Shown: positions 34,716 to 43,669 of the stretch, piece by piece | Layout of the letters: every line of letters starts with the position of its first letter | Numbering within the stretch: position 1 is the first letter of the stretch | NCBI RefSeq assembly: GCF_900109225.1 | Contig: NZ_FNZK01000022.1 | Coordinates: 23,318 to 87,317 of the forward strand | Direction: 5' to 3' | DNA: 64,000 nucleotides | From: Propionispira arboris | Lineage (GTDB): Bacteria; Bacillota; Negativicutes; Selenomonadales; Selenomonadaceae | Notes under the pieces: generated by a model | Told to the model about the DNA's origin: nothing | The model's input: the letters and a program-made list of their open reading frames with translations, nothing else | Databases searched by the model: none | Position numbers and translations under genes: made by a program

Positions 34716-34935
34716 CACGAAAAAAAGACGATAAACTAACCATAAAAATCAGTTTAATCGCCTTATGAAAAATCACCCTATATCATGCTTTATGAATTCG
34801 TAATTTCCGTGTTTCTTGGTTAACCGCTTCAAATCTTTATCACATCTTTTCGTATCTATTGTTGTACATGTTATTACAAAACAGCTTACTACAAACGTTA
34901 TAAATGAATCTTTATTTTAGTCTTGCCAAGCGAGA
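34716..34935. repeat. Dispersed repeat, copy 3
   Basis: The most diverged copy: it shares TAATCGCCTTATGAAAAATC, ATATC, CTTTTCGTATCTATTG and TGTACAT with copies 1 and 2. It lies just upstream of the second chaperone-vgrG cassette. The rest of the 34637-35293 gap is AT-rich and holds no gene I can see. Confidence 0.5.
34721..34762 (-). terminator. Terminator-like hairpin in repeat copy 3
   Basis: On the minus strand GGCGATTAAACT pairs with AGTTTATCGTC (one mismatch) and is followed by TTTTTT. Confidence 0.65.
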
Positions 34936-35293
34936 AAGCTTCGTTTTTTAAATAAGAACCAAGCTTCTTAATCCGTAATCTCAATATATTTTAATAATAT
35001 TGATTCATACTATCTATAAAAAAATATTATACACTTATTTTATTTTAGTTTACATAGGCAAAAAGACTTGTATATTGTAAATATGTATATATCATAATAT
35101 CCATGTCTTTGATTTTCCTTTAATTTCCAAGCTTTTTTATTTTACTTAATAATTTATTTCCAGTATCCTCCTTCAAAATTCTAGCACAAATGAAAAAAAA
35201 CCAACAAACTTTTACATCTGTTGACCTTAAGAATAGTCTTTATTTTTCTTTGCTCATCCATAAACCTTGCGACATCCAATTTAAGTCTTTAAA

Positions 35294-35335
35294 CAAAAAA
35301 ATAAAGGTCAACGCTTTTTATTGCGCCGACCTTTC
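35294..35335 (-). terminator. Terminator after the terminase fragment
   Basis: AAAGGTCGGCGC pairs with GCGTTGACCTTT on the minus strand and is followed by ATTTTTTTG. It lies four bases beyond the stop of the terminase fragment. Confidence 0.8.
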
Positions 35336-35338
35336 TAG

Positions 35339-36124
35339 TTACCATGTATATTCTAATTTAACTATACCCTTTTTATCCTCGACATTTGCTTTACCACCCC
35401 AGCCGTAAAGCTCACGATAGCCCCAAAGGTTACCATCGTAATCAACAGCAAACCAGAGGACGCAATATGGACGGTAACTGCCCCAATCCATTGCCCTGAA
35501 CCGCATCCAACTGTCTGGTATTTTAAACGGCTTAACGACGTGTATATCATTGCGCCAGCACTCAAAGAACTGACCGTCTGCTATGCCCCATTCGCCAAGT
35601 CCTGCGACCTTATATCGTTCGGGATCATTTCGCTTCATTTCTTCAAACATCGCATAATCGGCAGCCGATAGGAATTCATTGCAAAGATAATTTGTGGATT
35701 TTGCTAAAACATTAGGGTTAGGAATATCAAAGAATCTTGCCTTAATCCAATGGTTTCTATCCCAATGGTTAAGCGTGATGGTCCATTGAATGAAGTACCC
35801 TTCTGGAAATTCACCACGAAGCGATTCATCAAGACGGTTGAAGTCTTCTTCATCGTTAATTTCATATGCTTCTTCAATCCAGCCCCAACAGAGGACACCA
35901 ACATCTACCGTAATGGATGTAATTTTCAAAGGATCATCCAAACCACGGAATAATATCTTCTGACCAGTCGGCAAATATTCCAGTTCTAACGGATTCTGCC
36001 TTGGTTTCCAAAACTGCCCTACGCCTAGCTTATTGATTGCCCATTTTAGCTGTGTCCAGCACGAATCTTTTAAGGTACTGGCTGTTTTGCGAACGACAAG
36101 CGTGTTCGCCTGAGGGTACTGCAT
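35339..36124 (-). CDS. Truncated phage terminase large subunit
   Basis: A 261-residue fragment of a phage TerL (PBSX/GpA-like). It has LVVRKTASTLKDSCWTQLKW, LFRGLDDPLKITSITVDVG, and WGWIEEAYEIN (Walker B-like E), and the nuclease-domain start FRAMDWGSYRPYCVLWFAVD. The N-terminal Walker A region is missing, and the nuclease domain is cut short before its later acidic residues. It overlaps the TerS fragment. Not functional for packaging. Confidence 0.75.
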   Translation of the reverse strand: MQYPQANTLVVRKTASTLKDSCWTQLKWAINKLGVGQFWKPRQNPLELEYLPTGQKILFRGLDDPLKITSITVDVGVLCWGWIEEAYEINDEEDFNRLDESLRGEFPEGYFIQWTITLNHWDRNHWIKARFFDIPNPNVLAKSTNYLCNEFLSAADYAMFEEMKRNDPERYKVAGLGEWGIADGQFFECWRNDIHVVKPFKIPDSWMRFRAMDWGSYRPYCVLWFAVDYDGNLWGYRELYGWGGKANVEDKKGIVKLEYTW

Positions 36125-36438
36125 CGTGCGCTTGATGATATTAGTTCCATATCATCAATAGGGATAATCTTCGCATACAAGCCATGGGTGACAGCGTTAT
36201 TATTACCTGGTGGCGCGTGACCACCTTTATTACCTTTGGCATACTGATTGACCTTTGGCGCACTCTTTTTTGTGTGCACACTTTTTTCATTTTGTGTGCA
36301 CACCTTTTTTGACCACTTATATCTCGTTTTCCATGACTTGACGGTATTAAGAGAGACGCTGTATTTCTCTGCGATATCCTTATATTTCAGGCCTTCAACA
36401 TAGTCTCGCTCGGCCTGCTGTATTTTGTCGTTACTCAC
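36070..36438 (-). CDS. Truncated phage terminase small subunit
   Basis: A 122-residue protein whose first ~95 residues are TerS-like: a helix-turn-helix (VEGLKYKDIAEKYSVSLNTV, then SWKTRYKWSKK) and the linker YAKGNKGGHAPPGNNNAVTHG common in terminase small subunits. After PIDDMELIS the reading frame runs out of frame into TerL sequence, showing that a deletion removed the end of terS and the start of terL. Confidence 0.75.
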   Translation of the reverse strand: MSNDKIQQAERDYVEGLKYKDIAEKYSVSLNTVKSWKTRYKWSKKVCTQNEKSVHTKKSAPKVNQYAKGNKGGHAPPGNNNAVTHGLYAKIIPIDDMELISSSARCSTLRRTRLSFAKQPVP

Positions 36439-36483
36439 ATAATCACCACCACCTCATTGAGTGTTTGTTTTGTTTTTGGGCAT

Positions 36484-36512
36484 TAAAAAAGCACCCCGCA
36501 GGATGCTTTTTG
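36484..36512 (-). terminator. Terminator, recurrent type
   Basis: AAAAAGCA pairs with TGCTTTTT around CCCCGCAGGA; minus-strand U-run. The same hairpin recurs at 40384 and 43414. Confidence 0.75.
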
Positions 36513-36514
36513 GT

Positions 36515-36781
36515 TTATTTGTCTTCAAATTCTTTCATTGATTCTAAAAGAGCCAACATTTTGTCAAAACTATCTACCCGAACCCCCTTCGCATTATCTG
36601 CATATTGGATAAATCTTTGATAGAATGCTGATTCAGGTGTTTTACACTTTTCAATATACAAGATCGATTTGCCTATCCATGTCTCAACTTCAGCACCTTT
36701 CAATACCGACGACCCTTGTCCTTCGCGAATAGCCTTACTTCTAATACTAGAAGCTTCGTTAATTATTAATTCTAGATCCAT
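36515..36781 (-). CDS. Hypothetical protein (88 aa)
   Basis: A small, soluble, helical protein I do not recognise. Start 36781 has AAGGAG 9 bases upstream. It begins MDLELIINEASSIRSKAIRE and has WIGKSILYIEKCKTPESAFY. It is followed directly by a terminator, so it is a single-gene unit of the element's cargo. Confidence 0.55.
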   Translation of the reverse strand: MDLELIINEASSIRSKAIREGQGSSVLKGAEVETWIGKSILYIEKCKTPESAFYQRFIQYADNAKGVRVDSFDKMLALLESMKEFEDK

Positions 36782-36908
36782 AAAATCCATCTCCTTTTAT
36801 CTTATTCAGTTACCTTCGATAAAGAAAAGGAATATCCTGTCCAAAAGTCACTTTGAAAGTAAAATGACACTCTCATGATATTTCCGCAAGAATTAATATC
36901 AAGCATAT

Positions 36909-37262
36909 CTATAGGGGAGACATAAAAAGATCACCCATTAGATACATTTTGTTTGCTTTACCCGGTGTAGTTACTTTTAAAGATGCAATAAATTTTTCTA
37001 ATTGCTCGTATGCTTCCATTCTTTTATCGATGATTTTTTTATAATAATCATTCTTATATTCTAGATTTTTGATTTCTTTTTCTCTATTTTTGCTCCACAT
37101 ATAATAAGCACCAAAGGCAGCTATAAATGGAGCAATCCCTGTAATTAGTTTTGTAATTAAATCATAACATTCGTACCATGTAATACTTCCATGTATTATA
37201 TAAGCAAACATTATAATACATAACAAAACTAATAAAATGCATTTTTTCATAATATTGTTCAC
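36909..37262 (-). CDS. Small membrane protein (117 aa), probably truncated
   Basis: Two TM helices (ILLVLLCIIMFAYIIHG and ITGIAPFIAAFGAYYMW) are followed by a charged helix with YKNDYYKKIIDKRMEAYEQL. That helix matches YRDDYYKKILDKRIDAYDEV in the 251-residue neighbour at 38583-39338, which goes on for 180 residues more. So this looks like a paralogue cut short after the shared motif. It has a GTG start with a weak ribosome site. Function unknown; possible defence or stress cargo. Confidence 0.5.
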   Translation of the reverse strand: MNNIMKKCILLVLLCIIMFAYIIHGSITWYECYDLITKLITGIAPFIAAFGAYYMWSKNREKEIKNLEYKNDYYKKIIDKRMEAYEQLEKFIASLKVTTPGKANKMYLMGDLFMSPL

Positions 37263-37294
37263 TTTCTTTTAGTATCGCATATAATTACGGAGAA

Positions 37295-38023
37295 TTATTT
37301 CCTAAATAATTTTTCATTATTTAATGATTGAAAAAGCATATTTCCCGTAAAAGTTACAATATATTTTTTATCTTCATTATTGAGATCATCATAAGTATCC
37401 ACTGATTTTTCTTTTATTAATCCTTTGCCTTCAAGTCTTCCCAAAAAGAAATCTAATCTTTCTTTAAATGCAGGAATTTCAGATTCAAGTTCAGATTGAC
37501 TCACATATATAGCACCACGCTTTGTAATAGTTATTTGACTTCGAGACGCTCTTGATTTTTTTTCTTCTTCTACGGCTATTTTCCCTTTTAAAATAGCATA
37601 TATTCGCTCTAACACACGTGCCTCATTTCCACTTAATTCACTAACAATATTAATTAAATCTTCTGCATCATTAAATGATTCTATCTCATCCTGATATTTC
37701 CAATTTAAAATATTAACTATTTGTTGTATCTGTCCGTCCTTATTACACCTTAAAGATTTTAAAATACCATGATTCATTAATTCTATTTGTCGATGATCAT
37801 TTTCGTCAAATCGATCATCAATTTTCTTATTCATCCACGCATCAAGAAACAGAAGTAATTTTTTCTTTTCTATGCTACCAACTATCCCACTATACACAAT
37901 GTTTACATATGGCGTACCTTCCATTACCAGATTAAAAACTTTACCAATCTTACTTTTTGATAAATTCGATATTATTTCTTCACTCTTGCTAAGTTTTTTT
38001 ATTTCAAAATTATCATGATTCAT
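37295..38023 (-). CDS. Unknown protein with predicted winged-helix end, paralogue A
   Basis: A 242-residue protein, paralogous to the one at 44713-45384. Shared blocks: IERRKLL/IEKKKLL, then ELMNHGILKSLRCNKDGQIQ against ELVEHAILKSIRCSKEGQIR, and the near-identical NDAEDLINIVSELSGNEAR. The C-terminal ~80 residues (ALKGK..., FFLGRLEGKGLIKEK, YIVTFTGNMLFQSL) look like a winged helix (helix, then LEGKGLI as in wing-proximal HTH). GGAGG lies 10 bases before the ATG. No named family recognised. The hydrophobic stretch near residue 40 is short. Its pairing with membrane-protein genes suggests a regulator or sensor of the cargo. Confidence 0.55.
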   Translation of the reverse strand: MNHDNFEIKKLSKSEEIISNLSKSKIGKVFNLVMEGTPYVNIVYSGIVGSIEKKKLLLFLDAWMNKKIDDRFDENDHRQIELMNHGILKSLRCNKDGQIQQIVNILNWKYQDEIESFNDAEDLINIVSELSGNEARVLERIYAILKGKIAVEEEKKSRASRSQITITKRGAIYVSQSELESEIPAFKERLDFFLGRLEGKGLIKEKSVDTYDDLNNEDKKYIVTFTGNMLFQSLNNEKLFRK

Positions 38024-38040
38024 TATAAGATGACCTCCAT

Positions 38041-38535
38041 TTAACTGAATTGATAGGAAAATCTTTTTCCATAAGATAGCTTATAAGAAAGCCATCTTAT
38101 TCGCTTCTCTTCTTCTTTCACTTTCGCCTTTTCACTTTTGTCTTTCATGTCTTGCAATATACATAATTGAAATATCTCTTTTCTAACAACTCTCCACAAA
38201 ATAAGTATTGAAAATATAAACCCTATCAATAAAGCGATTATTCCATAAAACTCAAAACTATGGGTATCAAAACTTCTTGTCAAAGCACCAAATATTATAG
38301 CCAAAACAGATATTATAATAGCCACAAAACTCAAACATTTAATATCACTCTCACTCTGTATTCGTTCAAAAAAAGCTTCTTCATCGGTCATTGTCTGTGC
38401 TTTTTGCAATATCTTCGTATCACTAGCACAAAGCAAAAATTTACTACCCGATAAGGATAATATCACGAATAGAAGAATTGGTTGCATTATTACTACAAAA
38501 GCCAAAAAAAATAAATCTAAATAGTCATAATCCAT
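38041..38535 (-). CDS. Small membrane protein (164 aa)
   Basis: Three TM helices: LFFLAFVVIMQPILLFVIL, CLSFVAIIISVLAIIFGAL, FYGIIALLIGFIFSILILW. A soluble loop of ~40 residues (DTKILQKAQTMTDEEAFFER) lies between helices 1 and 2, and a charged C-terminal helix ends it. It lies 18 bases before the winged-helix paralogue A gene in direction of transcription, so they are probably cotranscribed. Function unknown. Confidence 0.5.
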   Translation of the reverse strand: MDYDYLDLFFLAFVVIMQPILLFVILSLSGSKFLLCASDTKILQKAQTMTDEEAFFERIQSESDIKCLSFVAIIISVLAIIFGALTRSFDTHSFEFYGIIALLIGFIFSILILWRVVRKEIFQLCILQDMKDKSEKAKVKEEEKRIRWLSYKLSYGKRFSYQFS

Positions 38536-38582
38536 TAAAAGCCCCCCTTATTTGCGCTGCTAAAACACCTTACTAATCCAAC

Positions 38583-39338
38583 CTAACGGTTATTTTGTTT
38601 TTTTATCCAAAAGCATACTACATTATACATTTTCCTTAAAATAATTTGACTTTTTAAATCTATATAATAAAACATTAAATAATGGATATCATTTATACTA
38701 ACCTTATTTTGTTTGTATAATAAAAAATCATCTACTTTATATAGAGTTTTCATATCCTCATTCACTAAAAAATAAATTTCATTATATAAATCCATAACCA
38801 TAGGACATAAGTAGCCTCCCCATATAATGTTATTTATGTTTGTATTCTCATACTCAGCTTCAATATTAGCCTTTACATTTTCCAAATTATTTTTATAATG
38901 ATTGAATTTATTCTGATCTTCTTCACTACATAAATATTTGTTTGATAATATATCATTGTTTCGTTTAACTATAAGTATATAAGTATCTTCTAAAAAAATA
39001 TTAATCTCATGTAAAATTTCTACTGTTTCCGAATTAAGCCATTGCTCGAGTCGTATAACTTTCTGCATTTGCTTTATATTTCGACCTAATTCATCCTCAT
39101 TAACAAACATGCAAAAAAATTCCGCATATTTCTCTCCGTCTTTAATAAATTCTTTCTTTTCGGACCAACCTCTTAAGAATAGATATACTTCGTCATATGC
39201 ATCTATTCTTTTATCTAAAATTTTTTTATAGTAATCATCTCTGTAATGCTTCTTACTTAACCACATACTCATAAAACCCGTTACAATCGCCCCTGCGCAG
39301 GCACCACCAAACGCTGTTGCTAAAACAGATGCATCCAA
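38583..39338 (-). CDS. Membrane-anchored helical protein (251 aa)
   Basis: One N-terminal TM helix (ATAFGGACAGAIVTGFMSMW) is followed by a long cytoplasmic helical region with YRDDYYKKILDKRIDAYDEV. The motif is shared with the truncated protein at 36909-37262. The layout (TM helix plus long soluble domain) is common among membrane proteins in phage-defence islands, but no known domain can be named. Confidence 0.5.
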   Translation of the reverse strand: MDASVLATAFGGACAGAIVTGFMSMWLSKKHYRDDYYKKILDKRIDAYDEVYLFLRGWSEKKEFIKDGEKYAEFFCMFVNEDELGRNIKQMQKVIRLEQWLNSETVEILHEINIFLEDTYILIVKRNNDILSNKYLCSEEDQNKFNHYKNNLENVKANIEAEYENTNINNIIWGGYLCPMVMDLYNEIYFLVNEDMKTLYKVDDFLLYKQNKVSINDIHYLMFYYIDLKSQIILRKMYNVVCFWIKKQNNR

Positions 39339-39519
39339 AATACCGCCTCTTCCTAATATACTAACTATTTATAAGACTTGCACCATAAACCAACGTATAT
39401 TATTTAATCTACAACATCATCTAATTTTCCGACAATTTCGCCTCATAATGCCCCTATTAATTAATCTTTGCGTAACCTATTTATATTTTTCACTATTAAA
39501 AAAACACCAAAAATGATAT

Positions 39520-40239
39520 TTAAAGTTGATGATCATATAATAATTTCGCTTCTTTTTTTGTATTTTCCCATTCATATTTTAATAATTTCTGACATAATAT
39601 TGAAAACTCTTCTATCTTGATATTTGTATTTTTTTGGTACTCATAGCTGTCTAGAGCTTCATTCGTACCGTCATTAAGAAACTTTGCCACGTTGTCGTTT
39701 ATTAAATTAAGTTGGAGCTTAAACGAAATATGATCTATTTCTCCCAAATCTAATTCATTTTTTTTATCAGGATTCAGCCTATCGATTATAGCATATGATA
39801 AAGTTATTAATTTTGTATAATCATCTTCTATACTTACTAAAAATTTCCCCAATTCATTTTTTCTTTCTTCTGGCTCCTTCATCATTATAAAAGTGAGTTT
39901 TTTCTGCATAAGGTGATGTGTCATACTTAAATATTCAGTAATATTTTCTCTTAACAGTGATACCCATTTTATTCGTTCCGTAGTTATTAGTTCTTTGTAT
40001 TTGATCAATTGTTGATTTTGTAACGTAATTTCAAATTGCCTACATTGTTCTTTAAATGCCACTTTTTGTTCCTTAAGTTTTCTTTTGAATTGCTTTTCTT
40101 GCATCTTTAAATTTTTTCTGGAACAGTACCAACTGATACATGCTACGACTATAGCTGTTACTGCAGCTGTTAGTGCAGATATTAATGCAGTTTGAATTGT
40201 AGTGTTTCCACCCGTAATATTTTGAATAAACGACTCCAC
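39520..40239 (-). CDS. Membrane-anchored coiled-coil protein (239 aa)
   Basis: GTG at 40239 has GAGGAG about 11 bases upstream and gives MESFIQNITGG; the TTG at 40278 has no ribosome site. An N-terminal TM helix (ISALTAAVTAIVVACISWYC) is followed by a lysine-rich coiled coil (KNLKMQEKQFKRKLKEQKVA) and a helical soluble domain. Function unknown; one of a row of independent single-gene units. Confidence 0.5.
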   Translation of the reverse strand: MESFIQNITGGNTTIQTALISALTAAVTAIVVACISWYCSRKNLKMQEKQFKRKLKEQKVAFKEQCRQFEITLQNQQLIKYKELITTERIKWVSLLRENITEYLSMTHHLMQKKLTFIMMKEPEERKNELGKFLVSIEDDYTKLITLSYAIIDRLNPDKKNELDLGEIDHISFKLQLNLINDNVAKFLNDGTNEALDSYEYQKNTNIKIEEFSILCQKLLKYEWENTKKEAKLLYDHQL

Positions 40240-40383
40240 TATAAAATCATCTCCTCGCTTCTTATTATATGACGTCAAAAGCTAATTTTACAAATATTAT
40301 CCTACACCACTATTGCAATCAGCATCATTTTTATCCATTTTTTTATCATGTTGATTATTTTTTCACCTAAGTGTTTTTAACAT

Positions 40384-40413
40384 AAAAAAAGCATCGGAAA
40401 GGATGCTTTTTTT
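40384..40413 (-). terminator. Terminator, recurrent type
   Basis: AAAAAAAGCATC pairs with GATGCTTTTTTT; same family as 36484 and 43414. It stands just past the stop of the 156-residue gene at 40418 in the direction of transcription. Confidence 0.75.
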
Positions 40414-40417
40414 AAAT

Positions 40418-40888
40418 CTATTTCATCAACGAATTTATAACAATATCATATCGACCTGTATTTTCACAAACAAATTCTGACGTATACTGACCTTTATTAA
40501 TATCGGGTTTATTTAAAATATATTCTTTTCCGCTACACATTATTATCTCTAATTTTTCATTGGCAAATCCGTGTATACAATCATGTTGTTGTGATTGATT
40601 TCTCATCGATAAAATTTGAGAGATTTTAATAGAATCTATAGTTAATATAGTTTTATTAAAATTATAAATCAACCTAAATAAATTATGCTCCTTCAATAAT
40701 ATATATATTCCAACAGAATCACCACGATTATTATCTGTGCCGAATTCAGTATCGGTCCCAATAACCCCTTCAAATTCGATATAAGCTTCTCTCACATCAG
40801 ATAAATCATTTTCAAATGGCCAACTGTGCCTGAGCGCGTTAATTGTAGTCGGAAATTGACTCCCTATTTTCTTTAACATATCATTCAT
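40418..40888 (-). CDS. Hypothetical soluble protein (156 aa)
   Basis: A β-rich protein without signal or TM helix: DVREAYIEFEGVIGTDTEFG, SVGIYILLKEHNLFRLIYNF, then FANEKLEIIMCSGKEYILN. The start has GAGGAG 9 bases upstream. It has its own terminator immediately after. No family recognised. Confidence 0.5.
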   Translation of the reverse strand: MNDMLKKIGSQFPTTINALRHSWPFENDLSDVREAYIEFEGVIGTDTEFGTDNNRGDSVGIYILLKEHNLFRLIYNFNKTILTIDSIKISQILSMRNQSQQHDCIHGFANEKLEIIMCSGKEYILNKPDINKGQYTSEFVCENTGRYDIVINSLMK

Positions 40889-40955
40889 TTATTCCAGCTC
40901 CTCTTATATTATTCCTAAATTTTTCAACAGCACAAATGATTAACTCCTAAATTAA

Positions 40956-41744
40956 TCATTTGTGTTTTACTAAAAATGAAAGCATTTCTTTCATTAGTTC
41001 TATTTTTACCTTTTCGTCCTTAACATCACCAATTAACTTAAATGATAATAAAACATTCTGCATATCTAGTAAGCTTGAGTGATACTTTTTCAACTGAATT
41101 ATAGTCTTATTATATAAGTAAAATAATAACCCCGTTATCAGCTCAATAAAAACACCTGCCACTGTTGAAATATATGCCACGTCTTTATATTCCGGATTAC
41201 CACTAAACCCAGCCATTATTGCTAAAAAAATAATTGTGATACCAATACCAGACATAATAAGTGCTACCCAAAATGATTTTGCATTACTTTCTTTAACTAA
41301 CTCATAATAGTCTCCTAAATTTTTTATATTCAAATTTACCAAAGGGGTAAAATAGTCAATTTCATCATCATTAGTGCCTTCATTATTTTTAATACCTGTT
41401 AATTGCTTTTTCAATATAGCTACTTGCCTTTTTGCAAGCTTTTCATTCCCCTTAGAAAACACCCACACCCATGTACCGGTTATGACAACTATACTAGCAA
41501 TAAGTATAGTCGGTATTCTATTGTCCAGTATATAATCGTTCATAAAATAAAAAACCATACCATATGCTATTATAAATAATATCATTAAATTTTTCTTTGT
41601 TGCCTGTCTTTCAATACTAAATTCTATTCTTTCAATTTCATGTAATAAAACCGATTCATTTATAGAAGAATTAAAATTTTCTTCTATTTCCGGCTCAATA
41701 TTTGTGTTGCATATATCTTTTTTAAACCACAATATGACCCACAC
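40956..41744 (-). CDS. Four-TM protein, TRADD-N-associated membrane type
   Basis: A 262-residue protein with four TM helices in two pairs (LMILFIIAYGMVFYFMNDYI, IPTILIASIVVITGTWVWVF; SFWVALIMSGIGITIIFLAI, ISTVAGVFIELITGLLFYLY). Before the second pair stands NLGDYYELVKESNAKSFW, which resembles the entry of the TRADD-N-associated membrane domain proposed for bacterial conflict proteins. The family match is from memory and not secure. It lies next to the AbiH gene, which supports a defence role. Confidence 0.5.
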   Translation of the reverse strand: MWVILWFKKDICNTNIEPEIEENFNSSINESVLLHEIERIEFSIERQATKKNLMILFIIAYGMVFYFMNDYILDNRIPTILIASIVVITGTWVWVFSKGNEKLAKRQVAILKKQLTGIKNNEGTNDDEIDYFTPLVNLNIKNLGDYYELVKESNAKSFWVALIMSGIGITIIFLAIMAGFSGNPEYKDVAYISTVAGVFIELITGLLFYLYNKTIIQLKKYHSSLLDMQNVLLSFKLIGDVKDEKVKIELMKEMLSFLVKHK

Positions 41745-41839
41745 CCCTTTATAAAATATATTCTCTAATCAATCTCCAAAACCTTCCAAAGAGTATAATA
41801 TCTAATAAACAATCTATTTAATTAAATATTTGACACGTA

Positions 41840-41869
41840 GAAAAAGCCACCAGCAATTGCTAGCAGCTT
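41840..41869 (-). terminator. Terminator after abiH-like gene
   Basis: On the minus strand AAGCTGCTAGC pairs (with G-U pairs) with GCTGGTGGCTT around AATT, followed by TTTCTACG. The same sequence occurs at 44640-44670. Confidence 0.65.
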
Positions 41870-41905
41870 ATGTGTTATTTTCTGAATAAAAAAATATGGA
41901 TGCTT

Positions 41906-43144
41906 TTATATTAACATTTGAGCTTGCCTTCTAAATACAATATTTTTCTTTCCAGTTCTCTTTATTAATTCGTCTTTTTTGAGAATTTTTACCAAGTTTA
42001 AAATTTGTTTAGCATGCGCCTCATCATTATAATAATAAATGGTTGTTTTTGATATACGTGCACAAGTAATAAGTTTTTCCAAAATCTCTCCATCTGTACA
42101 ATCTAAGGAATGCCCAAAAATAACTATTTCAGAATTTTCATCAGCATTCTCAAGCCAATCTATATACTTTATCCCCGTATATTTATAGATACGCTGAAAA
42201 TATTTTTTGAATTTTATGCAGGAAAGTTCATTACTAATATCGTTTTCATTTTTTAATGTTTCATCTATCCCTAATACTAAGTTATGATCTCCTGCTTTAC
42301 CATGGATAAAATCGATATCATTTTTTTTTAATTCTCGCTGATAAAAATCGTGGTAACAATCCGTATAATTAAAGCTAACGACTTTATCAAATTTATCAAA
42401 TCGTAAATCTGGAGACAGCAGTCCAATGCACATTTTGTCAATTAGTTGCATATATATTTCTAGACAATCTATTAAAAGATTCAAATCTTCATCCAATGGA
42501 TTTATAAAATTTCCTTTACAGTCTAAATCTATAAGAATTTTTTCGTTTAGGTTCATCAATGAGTCAATATTTTTAAAATCCCTTAAATTCAGGGGTGTTC
42601 CCCCATCTTTAGATTTAATTAGTTTATGTTCCAAACTTTGAATAACATCCTTAATCTCTGCCTCAAAATCCACCCAGTTAATCCCACGCAGCCTCTTATC
42701 ATTTAACTTTTTTTCAAAGTATTCAAACCACTTATTATTCAGTGAACTACCTTTCGAAAGTTTTATGCTATATTCTATATATTCATCTTGACTAAAACAA
42801 ATATGCTTTTCAATATCGTTAAAACCATATGCAACGCTAGGAACTTTCTTTAAGTAATCACTTAACATCTTAGCCATATAAAATTTTATTTTTTTTGAAA
42901 AACAACAACAGACTTCTTCCATACGATGATAATCATATCCATCTACTTGTTCCGTCTTATTCTTATAAATGGCAGGAAGTCTATCATAAATTCTTTTCAT
43001 AGTTTGTTCATCAGGAATTTCATTTGACCTTTCGCTGGCTGAGTCCTCTCTTCTCATGACAGACATAAATTCTAAAAAATCCGTATATGCTGTTGGTAGT
43101 TTATGTGCCAAGTCAAAACCATTCCCAATAACTAAAATTTTCAT
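41906..43144 (-). CDS. AbiH-family abortive infection protein
   Basis: A 412-residue protein. It opens with MKILVIGNGFDLAHKLPTAY, the signature of AbiH proteins, which stop phage growth by abortive infection in lactococci. A second family feature is IVIFGHSLDCTDGEILEKL near the C-terminus. Start 43144 has AAGGGG about 5 bases upstream; the longer frame overlaps decayed sequence. No membrane helix. It has its own terminator and sits in a mobile element among membrane cargo genes, as is usual for such systems. Mechanism unknown. Confidence 0.85.
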   Translation of the reverse strand: MKILVIGNGFDLAHKLPTAYTDFLEFMSVMRREDSASERSNEIPDEQTMKRIYDRLPAIYKNKTEQVDGYDYHRMEEVCCCFSKKIKFYMAKMLSDYLKKVPSVAYGFNDIEKHICFSQDEYIEYSIKLSKGSSLNNKWFEYFEKKLNDKRLRGINWVDFEAEIKDVIQSLEHKLIKSKDGGTPLNLRDFKNIDSLMNLNEKILIDLDCKGNFINPLDEDLNLLIDCLEIYMQLIDKMCIGLLSPDLRFDKFDKVVSFNYTDCYHDFYQRELKKNDIDFIHGKAGDHNLVLGIDETLKNENDISNELSCIKFKKYFQRIYKYTGIKYIDWLENADENSEIVIFGHSLDCTDGEILEKLITCARISKTTIYYYNDEAHAKQILNLVKILKKDELIKRTGKKNIVFRRQAQMLI

Positions 43145-43149
43145 AAGCA

Positions 43150-43385
43150 CGCCCCTTATTATATCGCAAGTTGAAAGCACCTTCACCAGCCAGCCTAACA
43201 AGCACATGACAAATTACAGCAACTCTGTCATCATTTTATAATATTTGCTACTGCTGATATACAACGCCATACAGGTTTTCTGATCCGTCGCACCATTATA
43301 ACTGTATTTCAACAAATTCAAAACAAGTCCTCCTTGATAATTTCCATATGCAACATCAACCACCTGTAACCATAGCTCCGGTTAC
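43150..43385 (-). pseudogene. Decayed reading-frame fragment
   Basis: About 75 codons without a stop read LWLQVVDVAYGNYQGGLVLN, then LLKYSYNGATDQKTCMALYI. There is no start codon with a ribosome site, and a TAA precedes it in frame right after AIEVTK. It looks like the middle of a lost phage-type gene. The family is not recognised. Confidence 0.35.
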
Positions 43386-43413
43386 TTCGTCACCTCAATC
43401 GCATTTTTGGTAT

Positions 43414-43439
43414 TAAAAAAGCACCCCGAAGGATGCTTT
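43414..43439 (-). terminator. Terminator, recurrent type
   Basis: AAAGCATCCTTCGGGGTGCTTTTTT on the minus strand; same sequence family as 36484 and 40384. Confidence 0.75.
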
Positions 43440-43452
43440 AACTAAACATTAT

Positions 43453-43638
43453 TCACTTACCATTATTAGAATTTTGAGGAACCATCGGCGGCGGTGGACC
43501 TGGTTCTGCATTGCTTGCCGTTAATCCCATTGCTTGAGTAACCAACACTTGCCTACCCCTAGTTTCAATTTGTATTCCTGCTGCTACTTGTTTACCATCC
43601 ATTCTTACTGATTTAATTGGGTGTACTTCTTCTGCCAT
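43453..43638 (-). CDS. Small hypothetical protein (61 aa)
   Basis: Start 43638 (MAEEVHPIKSVRMDGKQVAA) has GAAGGTGA 6 bases upstream. It is a small β-like domain with a proline-rich tail (EPGPPPPMVPQNSN). It follows the membrane protein gene by 31 bases and is probably cotranscribed with it as a partner. Confidence 0.5.
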   Translation of the reverse strand: MAEEVHPIKSVRMDGKQVAAGIQIETRGRQVLVTQAMGLTASNAEPGPPPPMVPQNSNNGK

Positions 43639-43669
43639 TTTTTCACCTTCTATATTGTAAATTAATACT

